Origin: Caldicellulosiruptor danielii | GTDB taxonomy: Bacteria > Bacillota > Thermoanaerobacteria > Caldicellulosiruptorales > Caldicellulosiruptoraceae | Reading direction: 5' to 3' | Assembly: GCF_034343125.1 (NCBI RefSeq) | Contig: NZ_CP139957.1 | Coordinates: forward strand, 1,015,001-1,079,000 | DNA: 64,000 nt | Part shown: positions 19,474 through 27,342 of the stretch, piece by piece | Position numbering within the stretch: the stretch's first letter is position 1 | Layout: every line of letters starts with the position of its first letter | Notes under the pieces: model-generated | Seen by the model: the letters and a program-made list of their open reading frames with translations, nothing else | What the model was told of the DNA's origin: nothing | Databases searched by the model: none | Translations under genes and position numbers: made by a program

Positions 19474-20006
19474 ACAAGAAGATATTTATAAAAGTCTACA
19501 GCAAAAGACAACTGATGATAATATCACTTGTAGTTTTGCTTATAGTAGTAGGAATTGTAAATTCAAGAATAGAGTTTGGAAATAAAAAGAAGATAAATCC
19601 GTCTGTAATTGAAGTAAGTAATCCAACTGTACACGAAGATGAAAGCAATACTGAAGAAGATACAATTGATGAAATGAAGCTAAAAAGAGAAATAGAACGC
19701 TCTAAGGAGATAAACCTTTTAAAGTCTCTTTTAAATAGCCAAGCTGATGCAAATGCTCAGGAAAAAATTGATAATAAGATAGCTGAAATTATTGATATCA
19801 GTAACAAGGAAATGATATGCGAAAATGTTTTGAGTTCTAAGGGTTTGGGAGAGTGTGCAGTATTTTACACAGGTGATACAATATATGTTGTGGTTCAAAA
19901 GAAACTCGAAAAGAAAGAACTAATTCAGATTCAGAATGTGATAATGAACGTGTTTAGGGTAGATTTTAGCAAGATAAGAGTGTCTCAAAGTAAGAGTTCA
20001 AATTAA
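19470..20006 (+). CDS. spoIIIAH: Stage III sporulation protein AH
   Basis: A 178-residue protein with one membrane helix (about residues 13-30), an acidic linker (ESNTEEDTIDEM) and a C-terminal domain ending ELIQIQNVIMNVFRVDFSKIRV. SpoIIIAH binds SpoIIQ of the forespore in Bacillus. It closes the spoIIIA operon; no clear terminator follows before the next promoter. Confidence 0.9.
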   Translation: MNKKIFIKVYSKRQLMIISLVVLLIVVGIVNSRIEFGNKKKINPSVIEVSNPTVHEDESNTEEDTIDEMKLKREIERSKEINLLKSLLNSQADANAQEKIDNKIAEIIDISNKEMICENVLSSKGLGECAVFYTGDTIYVVVQKKLEKKELIQIQNVIMNVFRVDFSKIRVSQSKSSN

Positions 20007-20017
20007 ATTAACTGATG

Positions 20018-20047
20018 TTGTTAAAACAAAAAAGTATAGGGTATAAT
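20018..20047 (+). promoter_or_regulatory. Promoter of the asp23-amaP operon
   Basis: TTGTTA (20018-20023), 18 bases, TATAAT (20042-20047); then GGGAGGT (20084-20090) nine bases before the Asp23-family ATG. Confidence 0.75.
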
Positions 20048-20098
20048 ATATAACATAGAGTAAAACTTTCTTAATATGATTGAGGGAGGTATTATAAT

Positions 20099-20485
20099 AT
20101 GTCAGAAAATACTATTGGTGAAACAATGGGTGGGGTTGTAAAGATAGCTGAAGAAGTGGTGGCTATAATTGCAGCTGTTGCAGCCTCTGAAGTAAAAGGT
20201 GTTGCATCAATGGTTGGTTCTTGGACAGGTAACATTACAGAGGCTTTGGGTAAAAAGAACTTGGCAAAAGGTGTAAAAGTTCAGGTTGGAGAAAAAGAAG
20301 CGGCAATTGACATCTACATAACTGTAGAGTATGGTGTCAGAATTCCAGAGGTCGCATGGGAGATTCAGGAGAGAGTAAAAAGTGCTGTTGAGAGCATGAC
20401 AGGCTTGAAAGTTGTTGAAGTTAACATACATGTTCAAGGGATAAAGTTTGAAAAAGAAGAACAAAAAGAAGAGGTGGCAGAGTAA
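20099..20485 (+). CDS. Asp23/Gls24 family envelope stress protein
   Basis: A 128-residue DUF322 protein: GVVKIAEEVVAIIAAVAASEVKGVASMVG at the N-terminus and VKVQVGEKEAAIDIYITVEYG then IQERVKSAVESMTGLKVVEVNIHV. Asp23 is held at the membrane by AmaP, whose gene follows. It is highly expressed in relatives and tied to cell-wall homeostasis. A strong promoter precedes it and a hairpin covers its stop codon, so it may be made in excess over the downstream genes. Confidence 0.93.
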   Translation: MSENTIGETMGGVVKIAEEVVAIIAAVAASEVKGVASMVGSWTGNITEALGKKNLAKGVKVQVGEKEAAIDIYITVEYGVRIPEVAWEIQERVKSAVESMTGLKVVEVNIHVQGIKFEKEEQKEEVAE

Positions 20486-20518
20486 ATCTCTGGACAGCAG
20501 AGATTTACTCTCATTTTT
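20481..20518 (+). terminator. Hairpin over the asp23-family stop codon (partial terminator)
   Basis: AGTAAATCTCT (20481-20491) and AGAGATTTACT (20499-20509) are an 11-bp perfect stem with a seven-base loop, followed by CTCATTTTT. The stop codon TAA lies inside the left arm. A short T-run suggests partial termination, with read-through into amaP. Confidence 0.65.
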
Positions 20519-20531
20519 GTGAGGAGGAAAG

Positions 20532-21077
20532 ATGCAAATGAAAATCGGCGAGAGAATACTTTTGACCATATTCACATTAATTGTGATATTCTTTTCAGTA
20601 ATTGCAATTTTGCTTCCACTCAACATCTTTGACGCAGATACAATCCAGACTGCAGTATATAATTATATGAACACACCCATATATGCCATTATACCGCTAC
20701 TTCTGATAGTAATGGGGTTTTCGGTAATGTTCATTGGCGTTAAGAAGAAAAAGGCAAGACTTGGAATAATTCACACAAACGAGTTTGGGAATCTTTTAAT
20801 TTCACCAAAAACATTTGAGTCAGCAGGGTACAATGCAGTAAAGGATATAAAGGGAATAAAAGATGCTTCTATTGAGATAGAGTTTGACGAAAATGGCGTT
20901 ATATACTACATTGATGCTATTGTGACAAATGATGTAAATGTGCCTGAGTTGACAAAAGAGGTTCAAAATGCTATAAAGAGTCATGTGGAAGTGGCGATAG
21001 GAATTCCTGTTAAGGTTATAAATTTTCATGTCAAAGACATGGTTGCCCCGCAAGTACCTATTACTCATTTGAGGTAG
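20532..21077 (+). CDS. amaP: Alkaline shock response membrane anchor protein AmaP
   Basis: A 181-residue protein with two N-terminal membrane helices (about residues 9-30 and 48-68) separated by a short loop, and an Asp23-like cytoplasmic domain (GNLLISPKTFESAGYNAVKDIKG onwards, ending VKVINFHVKDM). AmaP anchors Asp23 to the membrane. GAGGAGG precedes the ATG. It lies between the Asp23-family gene and a DUF2273 gene, the standard cluster. Confidence 0.9.
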   Translation: MQMKIGERILLTIFTLIVIFFSVIAILLPLNIFDADTIQTAVYNYMNTPIYAIIPLLLIVMGFSVMFIGVKKKKARLGIIHTNEFGNLLISPKTFESAGYNAVKDIKGIKDASIEIEFDENGVIYYIDAIVTNDVNVPELTKEVQNAIKSHVEVAIGIPVKVINFHVKDMVAPQVPITHLR

Positions 21078-21087
21078 GGGTGTTAAA

Positions 21088-21297
21088 ATGGATTTGTTGA
21101 AAGAGTTTTTATTAAAACACATAGGAGAAGTAATAGGCGGGTTGATTGGTCTTATATTTGCAATATTTGTGCTTATATTTGGTTTTTTTAAGACACTGTT
21201 TATATTTATTTGCATAGCGGTTGGAATATTTATAGGCGGACGATATTTTGAAAAGAAAAAACTAATTGAGTTTTTAGACAAACACTTACCATGGTAA
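21088..21297 (+). CDS. DUF2273 small membrane protein
   Basis: A 69-residue protein of two hydrophobic segments: HIGEVIGGLIGLIFAIFVLI with a glycine-zipper pattern, then FIFICIAVGIFIGGRYFEKK. DUF2273 proteins are regular partners of Asp23/AmaP; no biochemical role is known. It probably associates with AmaP in the membrane. Confidence 0.85.
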   Translation: MDLLKEFLLKHIGEVIGGLIGLIFAIFVLIFGFFKTLFIFICIAVGIFIGGRYFEKKKLIEFLDKHLPW

Positions 21298-21321
21298 AAA
21301 AGGGGTTGAAAATAAAATAAA

Positions 21322-21759
21322 ATGCACAGAAGAAGGAAGACAAGAGAACTGAGCATGAAGATTTTGTATGCCTTCAGATTTGAAGATGGGCAACAAGACA
21401 TAATAGAATTTTACAAAAAGTTCAGAGAATTAAATCAAGATGAAGATTTCAAACACATAGATGAGAAGTATCTTGAAAGATTATTAAAAGGGGTTGTTCA
21501 AAACCAGCAGAGGATAGATGGTCTTATTGAAAAGTACTCAAAAGACTGGCCACTTAGCAGGCTTCCGATGATTGAGCTTGAACTTATGAGGATAGCTGTG
21601 TATGAGCTTTTGTTTGAAGAAGATGTTCCTGTGTCTGTTGCAATTGACGAGGCTGTTGACATGGCAAGCATATTTGGGATAGAAAAGGCGCCAAGCTTTG
21701 TAAATGGCATACTTGGTAGGATTGCTGCAAATGAGGTGAAAAGAGGCCAAAAATCATGA
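21322..21759 (+). CDS. nusB: Transcription antitermination factor NusB
   Basis: RNA-binding helical protein (145 residues) of the rRNA antitermination complex. It begins with the family MHRRRKTRELSMKILYAFRFE, and carries ERLLKGVVQNQQRIDGLIEKYSKDWPLSRLPMIE in the middle and SVAIDEAVDMASIFG near residue 110. It overlaps xseA by 4 bases. No ribosome binding site stronger than GGGG (21302) is seen. Confidence 0.95.
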   Translation: MHRRRKTRELSMKILYAFRFEDGQQDIIEFYKKFRELNQDEDFKHIDEKYLERLLKGVVQNQQRIDGLIEKYSKDWPLSRLPMIELELMRIAVYELLFEEDVPVSVAIDEAVDMASIFGIEKAPSFVNGILGRIAANEVKRGQKS

Positions 21760-23120
21760 TGATAAACAATCCAGTAGCCAAAAAAGAATGGAGTGTTTAT
21801 GAGCTTACAAGCTATTTAAAAAAGAAAGTTGAAATGGATGTTTTACTGAAGAATATATACCTGAAAGGTGAAGTTATAAAACCTTCTGTTTCAGGCGAGC
21901 ATCTTTATTTTGAGCTGAAAGATTTAGAGTATGATGCAAAAATAAAATGTGTATTTTTTTGGTTTGACAAGAGTGTAGAGATAAAACATGGTTCTAAAGT
22001 GCTTGTGAAGGGCAATGTCATTTTTTATGAAAAAGAAGGAATAATTGAGCTAAAGGTAAGCGAAATCACTGATATAGGACTTGGTGAGCTGTTTGTAAAA
22101 TTAAAACAACTTGAAGAAAAGCTAAGACAGGAAGGGCTCTTTGATTCAAAATACAAAAAAGAAATTCCGCGTTATCCTAAAAAAGTGGGAATAGTGACTT
22201 CAAAAAATGGTGCAGCAGTCAGGGACATTCTTAATACAATTTACACCCGGTTTGAAAATATTCAAGTGTATATTTACAGCTGCTCAGTTCAGGGGCAAGA
22301 TGCTCCATATGAGATTTGCGAGGGGATAGAATATTTCAATACAGCAGAGCCCGTTGAGGTTATTATTGTTGGACGTGGTGGTGGCGCATTTGAAGATTTA
22401 ATGGCGTTCAACAGTGAGATGGTTGTAAGAAAGATATTTGAATCCAAAATTCCTGTTATATCGGCAGTAGGTCATGAGAGGGACTATGTTTTAAGTGATT
22501 TTGTTGCAGACATGAGGGCTATAACTCCTACCAATGCCGGCGAAATAGTGGTAAGTTTTCAGAACCAGGCACTGGAGAAGCTTAACGAATATCAAAAGAG
22601 TATGAAAGGTGCAATGGAAAAGACATTTAATATGGTCAAAGAGAAGGTCAGGATGCTTCAGTACAAGTTAAATCAAAATTCACCCACAAATACCATCGCA
22701 AAACGTGCACAGGATATTGATTTGTATTGCCACAAGCTTTCTTTTGCAATCAATAAAAAGCTTCATGAAGCTCATAGAAATTTAAAGAATTTTGAAAAAA
22801 GATTGGCGGATAGGAATCCTGAATCAAGGCTTTCGGTTGCGAGAACAAATTTTGATAACTGTAGCAGAAGACTTGAGGAAGCTTTCAAGAAGGTTTTTCT
22901 GCAAAAAGAGTTTGCATATAAGGTTAATCTGGAAAAGTTAATTGCCTTAAATCCTCTGAATGTTTTAAAGAGAGGATATTCTATAACATTACATAATTCC
23001 AAGATTTTGACCACCATTGCACAAGTAAATAATGGAGATGAGATAGTGACTCAGCTTTCCGATGGTATAATAAAATCTAAGGTATTTTTCAAACAAGAAG
23101 GAGCTGAAAATAATGTGTGA
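21756..23120 (+). CDS. xseA: Exodeoxyribonuclease VII large subunit
   Basis: Catalytic subunit of exonuclease VII, which degrades single-stranded DNA. An OB-fold DNA-binding domain fills residues 10-110 (WSVYELTSYLKKKVEMD, LKGEVIKPSVSGEHLYFELKD); the catalytic domain follows with KKVGIVTSKNGAAVRDI near 145 and IIVGRGGGAFEDLMAFN near 205, then a long coiled coil and the C-terminal LKRGYSI motif. Length 454. It overlaps nusB at one end and xseB at the other. Confidence 0.95.
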   Translation: MMINNPVAKKEWSVYELTSYLKKKVEMDVLLKNIYLKGEVIKPSVSGEHLYFELKDLEYDAKIKCVFFWFDKSVEIKHGSKVLVKGNVIFYEKEGIIELKVSEITDIGLGELFVKLKQLEEKLRQEGLFDSKYKKEIPRYPKKVGIVTSKNGAAVRDILNTIYTRFENIQVYIYSCSVQGQDAPYEICEGIEYFNTAEPVEVIIVGRGGGAFEDLMAFNSEMVVRKIFESKIPVISAVGHERDYVLSDFVADMRAITPTNAGEIVVSFQNQALEKLNEYQKSMKGAMEKTFNMVKEKVRMLQYKLNQNSPTNTIAKRAQDIDLYCHKLSFAINKKLHEAHRNLKNFEKRLADRNPESRLSVARTNFDNCSRRLEEAFKKVFLQKEFAYKVNLEKLIALNPLNVLKRGYSITLHNSKILTTIAQVNNGDEIVTQLSDGIIKSKVFFKQEGAENNV

Positions 23121-23373
23121 ACTGCAAAGAGATATAAAATTTGAAGATGCGATGAAAAGATTAGAGGAGATTGTAAGGAGTTTGGAAGATGGTAATCTTT
23201 CACTGGAGGAGGCTATAAAGCTTTACGAAGAGGGAATTAGACTTACAAAGATTTGTAATGATATACTCCGCAGCGTGGAAAAGAGAGTAGTGTTAATTGA
23301 AAAACTAAATGGAGAGTACATTCAGGATGACATTACCAATGATATTTATGGAGGTTTAGGGCAGAAGGAATGA
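23113..23373 (+). CDS. xseB: Exodeoxyribonuclease VII small subunit
   Basis: An 86-residue two-helix protein that wraps the XseA coiled coil. The conserved [20 protein letters not shown] and [19 protein letters not shown] segments are present. ATG 23113 overlaps xseA by eight bases and has AAGGAG upstream; its end overlaps the ispA start by 4 bases. Confidence 0.94.
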   Translation: MCELQRDIKFEDAMKRLEEIVRSLEDGNLSLEEAIKLYEEGIRLTKICNDILRSVEKRVVLIEKLNGEYIQDDITNDIYGGLGQKE

Positions 23374-24270
23374 TAAGCAGGAAATTAGAGGAATATATAA
23401 ATCTTTCACAGAAAAAAGTGGAAGAGCATTTAGACAGAATTTTAGCAGAAAAATTTCCAGAAATAATATATCAGTCTATGCGATATAGCGTTTTTGCAGG
23501 GGGAAAAAGACTGAGACCTTTACTGTGTTTACTTTCATATCAGATGGTTTCAAAAGACCAGGAAATAGACCAAAAGATTTTGGATATAGCATCTGCAATA
23601 GAGCTTATTCACACTTATTCTCTCATTCATGACGACCTTCCAGCAATGGACAATGATGTTTTGCGCAGGGGAAAGCCAACCAATCATGTTGTGTTTGGGC
23701 GAAGCGATAGCTATTTTGGCAGGGGATGCACTTTTAAATTTAGCAGCAGAGGTTTGTATTGACTGGATATTGCATTATGAATGTGAAAAGAATTTAGTAA
23801 AAGCAGCAAAATACCTTTTCTGGGCATCTGGTGTTGAAGGTATGATAGGCGGCCAAGTTATTGATATAACAAATTCTGGACAGGATATTAAAAGTGAAGA
23901 GCTTTTGTTTGAGATGCACTTGAGGAAAACCTCAAGATTGATTCAGGCATCGTGTGTATGCGGTGGACTTGTAGCAGGTGCAGAAGATGATGTTCTATCT
24001 GACTTAGAGGAATATGGGAAAAATCTTGGTCTTGCCTTTCAAATAAGAGATGATATTTTGGATGTTATCGGTGACAGTAAAAAAGTGGGCAAGAGCATAG
24101 GAAAGGATATAAATGAAAAGAAGAATACATTTGCAACCTTTTTTGGCTTGGAAAAAGCACAGCAGCTTGTTGAACATTATTCACATAAAGCTATAGATGT
24201 ACTAAAAAAATATGACAATTCAGAACTTCTTATAGAACTTACCAATTATTTGGTAAACAGAGAAAAGTAG
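23370..24270 (+). pseudogene. ispA: Farnesyl/geranylgeranyl diphosphate synthase, interrupted by a frameshift
   Basis: Prenyl chain-elongating enzyme. The first frame has [11 protein letters not shown] and the first aspartate-rich motif DDLPAMDND (near residue 90) but derails after HVVFG; the next frame resumes at [18 protein letters not shown] and has the second motif RDDILD near 225. One extra G in GGG (23697-23699) explains the break; removing it gives a 299-residue protein of normal length. The octamer TTTGGGCG at the break is the same as in yraN. Likely a sequence error. Confidence 0.88.
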
Positions 24271-24273
24271 CAG

Positions 24274-24301
24274 TTGACATAATTTAAATAGAATTTATAA
24301 T
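24274..24301 (+). promoter_or_regulatory. rnpB promoter
   Basis: Consensus TTGACA (24274-24279), 16 bases, consensus TATAAT (24296-24301); transcription would begin at about 24308, the 5' end of the P1 helix. Confidence 0.9.
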
Positions 24302-24307
24302 AGAATA

Positions 24308-24667
24308 TGCGAGCAGGTCGAACGGCTGCGCAAGGCAGACTCACTTGCCTTGTGAGGAAAGTCCGAGCTCCACAGGGCAGGGTGCTGGGTAACACCCAGT
24401 GGAGGCGACTCCAAGGAAAGTGCAACAGAAAAGAACCGCCATCCGTTTTGTATGGATGGTAAGGGTGAAAAGGTGAGGTAAGAGCTCACCAGCAGTCAGG
24501 CGACTGACTGGCTGTGCAAACCCCACCCGGAGCAAGACCAAATAGGGGAACAATGCAGTGGCCCGCTGCGTTCCCGGGTTGGTCGCAAGAGGTCTGATGG
24601 CAACGTCAGACCCAAAGAGAAATAGCCGTTCTCGACAGAACTCGGCTTACAGACCTGGTCGCATGTT
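24308..24667 (+). ncRNA. rnpB: RNase P RNA
   Basis: Catalytic RNA that matures tRNA 5' ends. The 5' TGCGAGCAGG and 3' CTGGTCGCA ends pair as P1. Universal segments are in order: GAGGAAAGTCCGAGCTCC from about 24354, GGCGACTCCAAGG near 24404, AAGTGCAACAGAAAAGAA near 24418, and ACAGAACTCGGCTTACAGA near 24638. It is transcribed from a consensus promoter and ends at a strong terminator. The protein regulator RnpM (YlxR) is encoded at 54.7 kb. Confidence 0.96.
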
Positions 24668-24685
24668 CTACAATACAAAATTCAA

Positions 24686-24723
24686 AAAAGCCCAAAGCTG
24701 AGTGATGCTTTGGGCTTTTATTT
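24686..24723 (+). terminator. Terminator of rnpB (shared with the convergent MFS gene)
   Basis: AAAAGCCCAAAGC (24686-24698) pairs perfectly with GCTTTGGGCTTTT (24707-24719). The A/T runs on both sides let it work in both directions, and the convergent transporter gene ends at 24722. Confidence 0.9.
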
Positions 24724-26064
24724 ATTGTCGACTTCTAATTTTACTTTTAATAACATTCTTGAGGCTCTTTGCACCAGGTTCCTTTACGTTCTTTTTAAGA
24801 TAAATCACAGCTAAAAATCGCAAAAAGCCTGATATAAAAAATGCGACATGGTATGTGGCTATATCAAAATTCATGTAATTTTTGAAAAAGGCAACAATGT
24901 ACGGCGCTATATCTTCTATAAGATAACCTCCAAGTACAATTGGAATAGCTGTTCCAAAGATTGCATTGAACATATTTATAACACCAACATACATAGATGT
25001 CTGAGTCTGGTCGGATAACTTCAAGATTAAGTTATTGTTGCTCATATCAATAATAGGCCACAACAGTCCCGCAAATATGCTTATTATTGTCACTAAGTAC
25101 TTGTAATTGTTTTCATTAGTGAAACACCACACAATAGGCAACAAAGACAAAAGACTTGCTGCAAAAAGGAGCATGGGTCTATTACCTATTTTGTCTACCA
25201 CTCTTCCTATGTATGGCAGTGTAAGTATAGTTACAATGTTGCTTACAATCTGGGTCAGAAGAATGATGGCAAAATAACTCATTTTGAGATCTTTTATCAT
25301 GTACATATTAAAATATGGGCCTGCAATGCTGAGTCCAAAATTCCAAATTACAAAAAAGACCATAAATTTTTTAAAATGGTGGTTTTTAAGTGTTGAAACA
25401 AACATCTTTTTCAAATCGGTTTGTTGCTCCTGGGCTTTCATAGGAATATCTTTTACAAAGGAAAAACAAGCTATATCAAGCATTCCCATTATTGCTGCAA
25501 ATACAAAAACTATAGAAAATCCTAAAAGACTATTGTACATGTCCAGAAATTTACCAATGGCAAGTCCGCTGAGCATTCCCACAATAGTGGAGATTGTTGC
25601 TCTTCTTGAAAAGAATCTACCTCTTATGTGCATTGGAACTAAGTCATTTATCCACGACCAGAAAGAAACATTTGTAAACGAGTTAGAAATCGAAGATATT
25701 GTCATCAATAGTATCAAGAAAAACAGCAAGATATACGAGCCTTTACCTAATATCAGTGGTAAAATAGCAATTAAAGCCCATGGCAACCTGTGAAGAAATC
25801 CGCTTATTAAAAATATGAGCTTTCTTTTTTTGATTTTTCAAGGAAATAAGAGGCGAAAACTTGCGCTACACCACCAAGCACGGGCAGTGCAAGCATCACA
25901 CCATACATTAAGTCGCCAAATCCTATTGCCTTTGCAAATCCAGCAACCGGTGAGCCTGTTGTGACATTGAAAAAAACTATGCCAAATGTGATGCCAAGTG
26001 TTACAAAATTGAGACTTTTGCGCAGTGAATTGTCTGATGTCAAGTCTGCATTTAATTTGAACAT
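24722..26064 (-). pseudogene. Major facilitator superfamily transporter, interrupted by a frameshift
   Basis: The N-terminal piece (26064 to 25807) carries two membrane helices and ends KSKKESSYF; the C-terminal piece continues in another frame as KKRKLIFLISGFLHRLPWALIAILPL and on through about ten more helices. The join lies in a run of seven T on the plus strand (25825-25831, A on the coding strand); one more A restores a single 447-residue, twelve-helix MFS protein with RGRFFSRRATIS as the loop 4-5 region. No substrate can be read from the sequence. GGGGGT precedes its ATG. It faces rnpB and shares its terminator. Confidence 0.8.
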
Positions 26065-26146
26065 CTAATGACCCCCAACATGTTGCATAGTTTATGTTGT
26101 AGTAAGTTAATTTTTTTACACAGTTTATTATACTCCAATATTTCAT

Positions 26147-26180
26147 TAAAAAAAACTGTAGGTTTAAAAACCTACAGTTT
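26147..26180 (-). terminator. Terminator of spoVT
   Basis: On the minus strand AAACTGTAGGTTT and AAACCTACAGTTT form a 13-bp stem followed by eight T. It lies 26 bases downstream of the spoVT stop codon. Confidence 0.9.
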
Positions 26181-26205
26181 AATCTTAGAATTTTGTAAAA
26201 AACAA

Positions 26206-26757
26206 CTACTGCTCAAGCTGTTTTCCAAAGAAAGATGTTGCAGCTTGAACAAGCTTGTATTCTGAGTCACCCATAACAACATGAGACTGTGTTGAACACA
26301 TAATCACACTGCCTATTACACTTCCTTCGGAAAGTACAGGACTTACTATCTGAGCAGTATATCTTGTTGTGTCGCCTTCTACAATTGGTATGCAGCTCAA
26401 GTCATTTTCTGATTTCACAACAACAATAGAATTTTCTTCCATAACCCTTTCCAATTCTTGACTCAAAGGTTTATCCATATAATCCTTTTTAGAAGCGCCT
26501 GCAACGGCTATTACTCTATCTCTGTCAGTGATAATTATGATATGACCACTCACCTGATGAAGAGTTTCAGCATATTCTTTAGCAAATGCCCCCATTTCAC
26601 CAATTGGTGAATATTTCTTTAAGATAACCTCACCTTCGTTATCAGTATATATCTCAAGCGGGTCACCTTCTCTGATTTTAAGAGTCCTTCTTATTTCTTT
26701 CGGGATTACAACCCTTCCCAAATCGTCAATTCTTCTTACAATCCCTGTTGCCTTCAT
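26206..26757 (-). CDS. spoVT: Stage V sporulation protein T (AbrB-type regulator)
   Basis: Forespore transcription regulator of 183 residues. The N-terminal swapped-hairpin AbrB domain reads MKATGIVRRIDDLGRVVIPK then EIRRTLKIREGDPLEIY; the C-terminal GAF domain spans about residues 56-178 (GHIIIITDRDRVIAVAGASK). Presence of the GAF domain separates SpoVT from AbrB. AAGGAG lies upstream of the ATG. A sigma-G site could be present (GAATA near the -35) but is not convincing. The gene upstream on the same strand encodes the repeat protein described next. Confidence 0.93.
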   Translation of the reverse strand: MKATGIVRRIDDLGRVVIPKEIRRTLKIREGDPLEIYTDNEGEVILKKYSPIGEMGAFAKEYAETLHQVSGHIIIITDRDRVIAVAGASKKDYMDKPLSQELERVMEENSIVVVKSENDLSCIPIVEGDTTRYTAQIVSPVLSEGSVIGSVIMCSTQSHVVMGDSEYKLVQAATSFFGKQLEQ

Positions 26758-26823
26758 CTTGTTTCAGCTCCTTTTTTAAATATTTCTATAATTAGTTTTG
26801 ATAATTCTTTGTAGGCTTATTCT

Positions 26824-27198
26824 TTACTTTTCTTCATCAACCTTATTTATTAAATTTTCCAGCTGGATTTTTCTAAATGTCTGCTTTTTTAACATATTAT
26901 TCAATATATGTTTTGGTAACTTATCCCTGTAATATTTCAAATACCCTTCTGTATAGAGGTAGTTTTTTACTAAGTTTCTGACTTCATTTTCTCTGTCATG
27001 TTCATTTAGTATTGCTTTCTGAATATTTTCTATTTGCTCTTCTCTTCGTCTTTGCTTTTGAATAACCTGTTGAATCTTTTCGTATGGCAAAATCTCACCA
27101 TACTCTTCAAGATGACGTTTTGTACGTGTATAATTTTCGACAAGGTTTTTAAAATGAGCAAATCTGCGTTTGTTTATATAAAGGTCATCTTTCATCAT
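26824..27198 (-). CDS. Hypothetical helical protein with a 57-residue tandem repeat
   Basis: I do not recognise this 124-residue protein. It is highly charged and entirely helical in appearance, with no membrane segment or signal. Residues 18-58 and 75-115 repeat in exact register: N-L-V-x-N-Y-x2-T-x3-L-x2-Y-x3-L-P at 18-38 returns at 75-95, and K-Q-x2-R-x2-Q-x-E-N at 48-58 returns at 105-115. AAAGGTG precedes the ATG pair at 27198/27195, so GTG 27204 is not the start. It lies 66 bases upstream of spoVT on the same strand and may be cotranscribed. Coiled-coil or helical-hairpin dimer is a guess. Confidence 0.7.
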   Translation of the reverse strand: MMKDDLYINKRRFAHFKNLVENYTRTKRHLEEYGEILPYEKIQQVIQKQRRREEQIENIQKAILNEHDRENEVRNLVKNYLYTEGYLKYYRDKLPKHILNNMLKKQTFRKIQLENLINKVDEEK

Positions 27199-27342
27199 TT
27201 TCACCTTTGATTAAAATATTCTACTTAGTATTTTTTACAAATGAATATAGTTTTAATCTTAAAAATGATTTTAAATTGAACAAAAATTGCTGTATAATAA
27301 AGTACAAGTTAGCTTTGTGTAGAAAGGGTGAGAAATAAAATT

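Noticed and set aside
27276..27298. TTGAAC and TATAAT before iorA as a promoter.
   Set aside because: The spacer is only 11 bases; the TATAAT may still be a -10, but no acceptable -35 is present.
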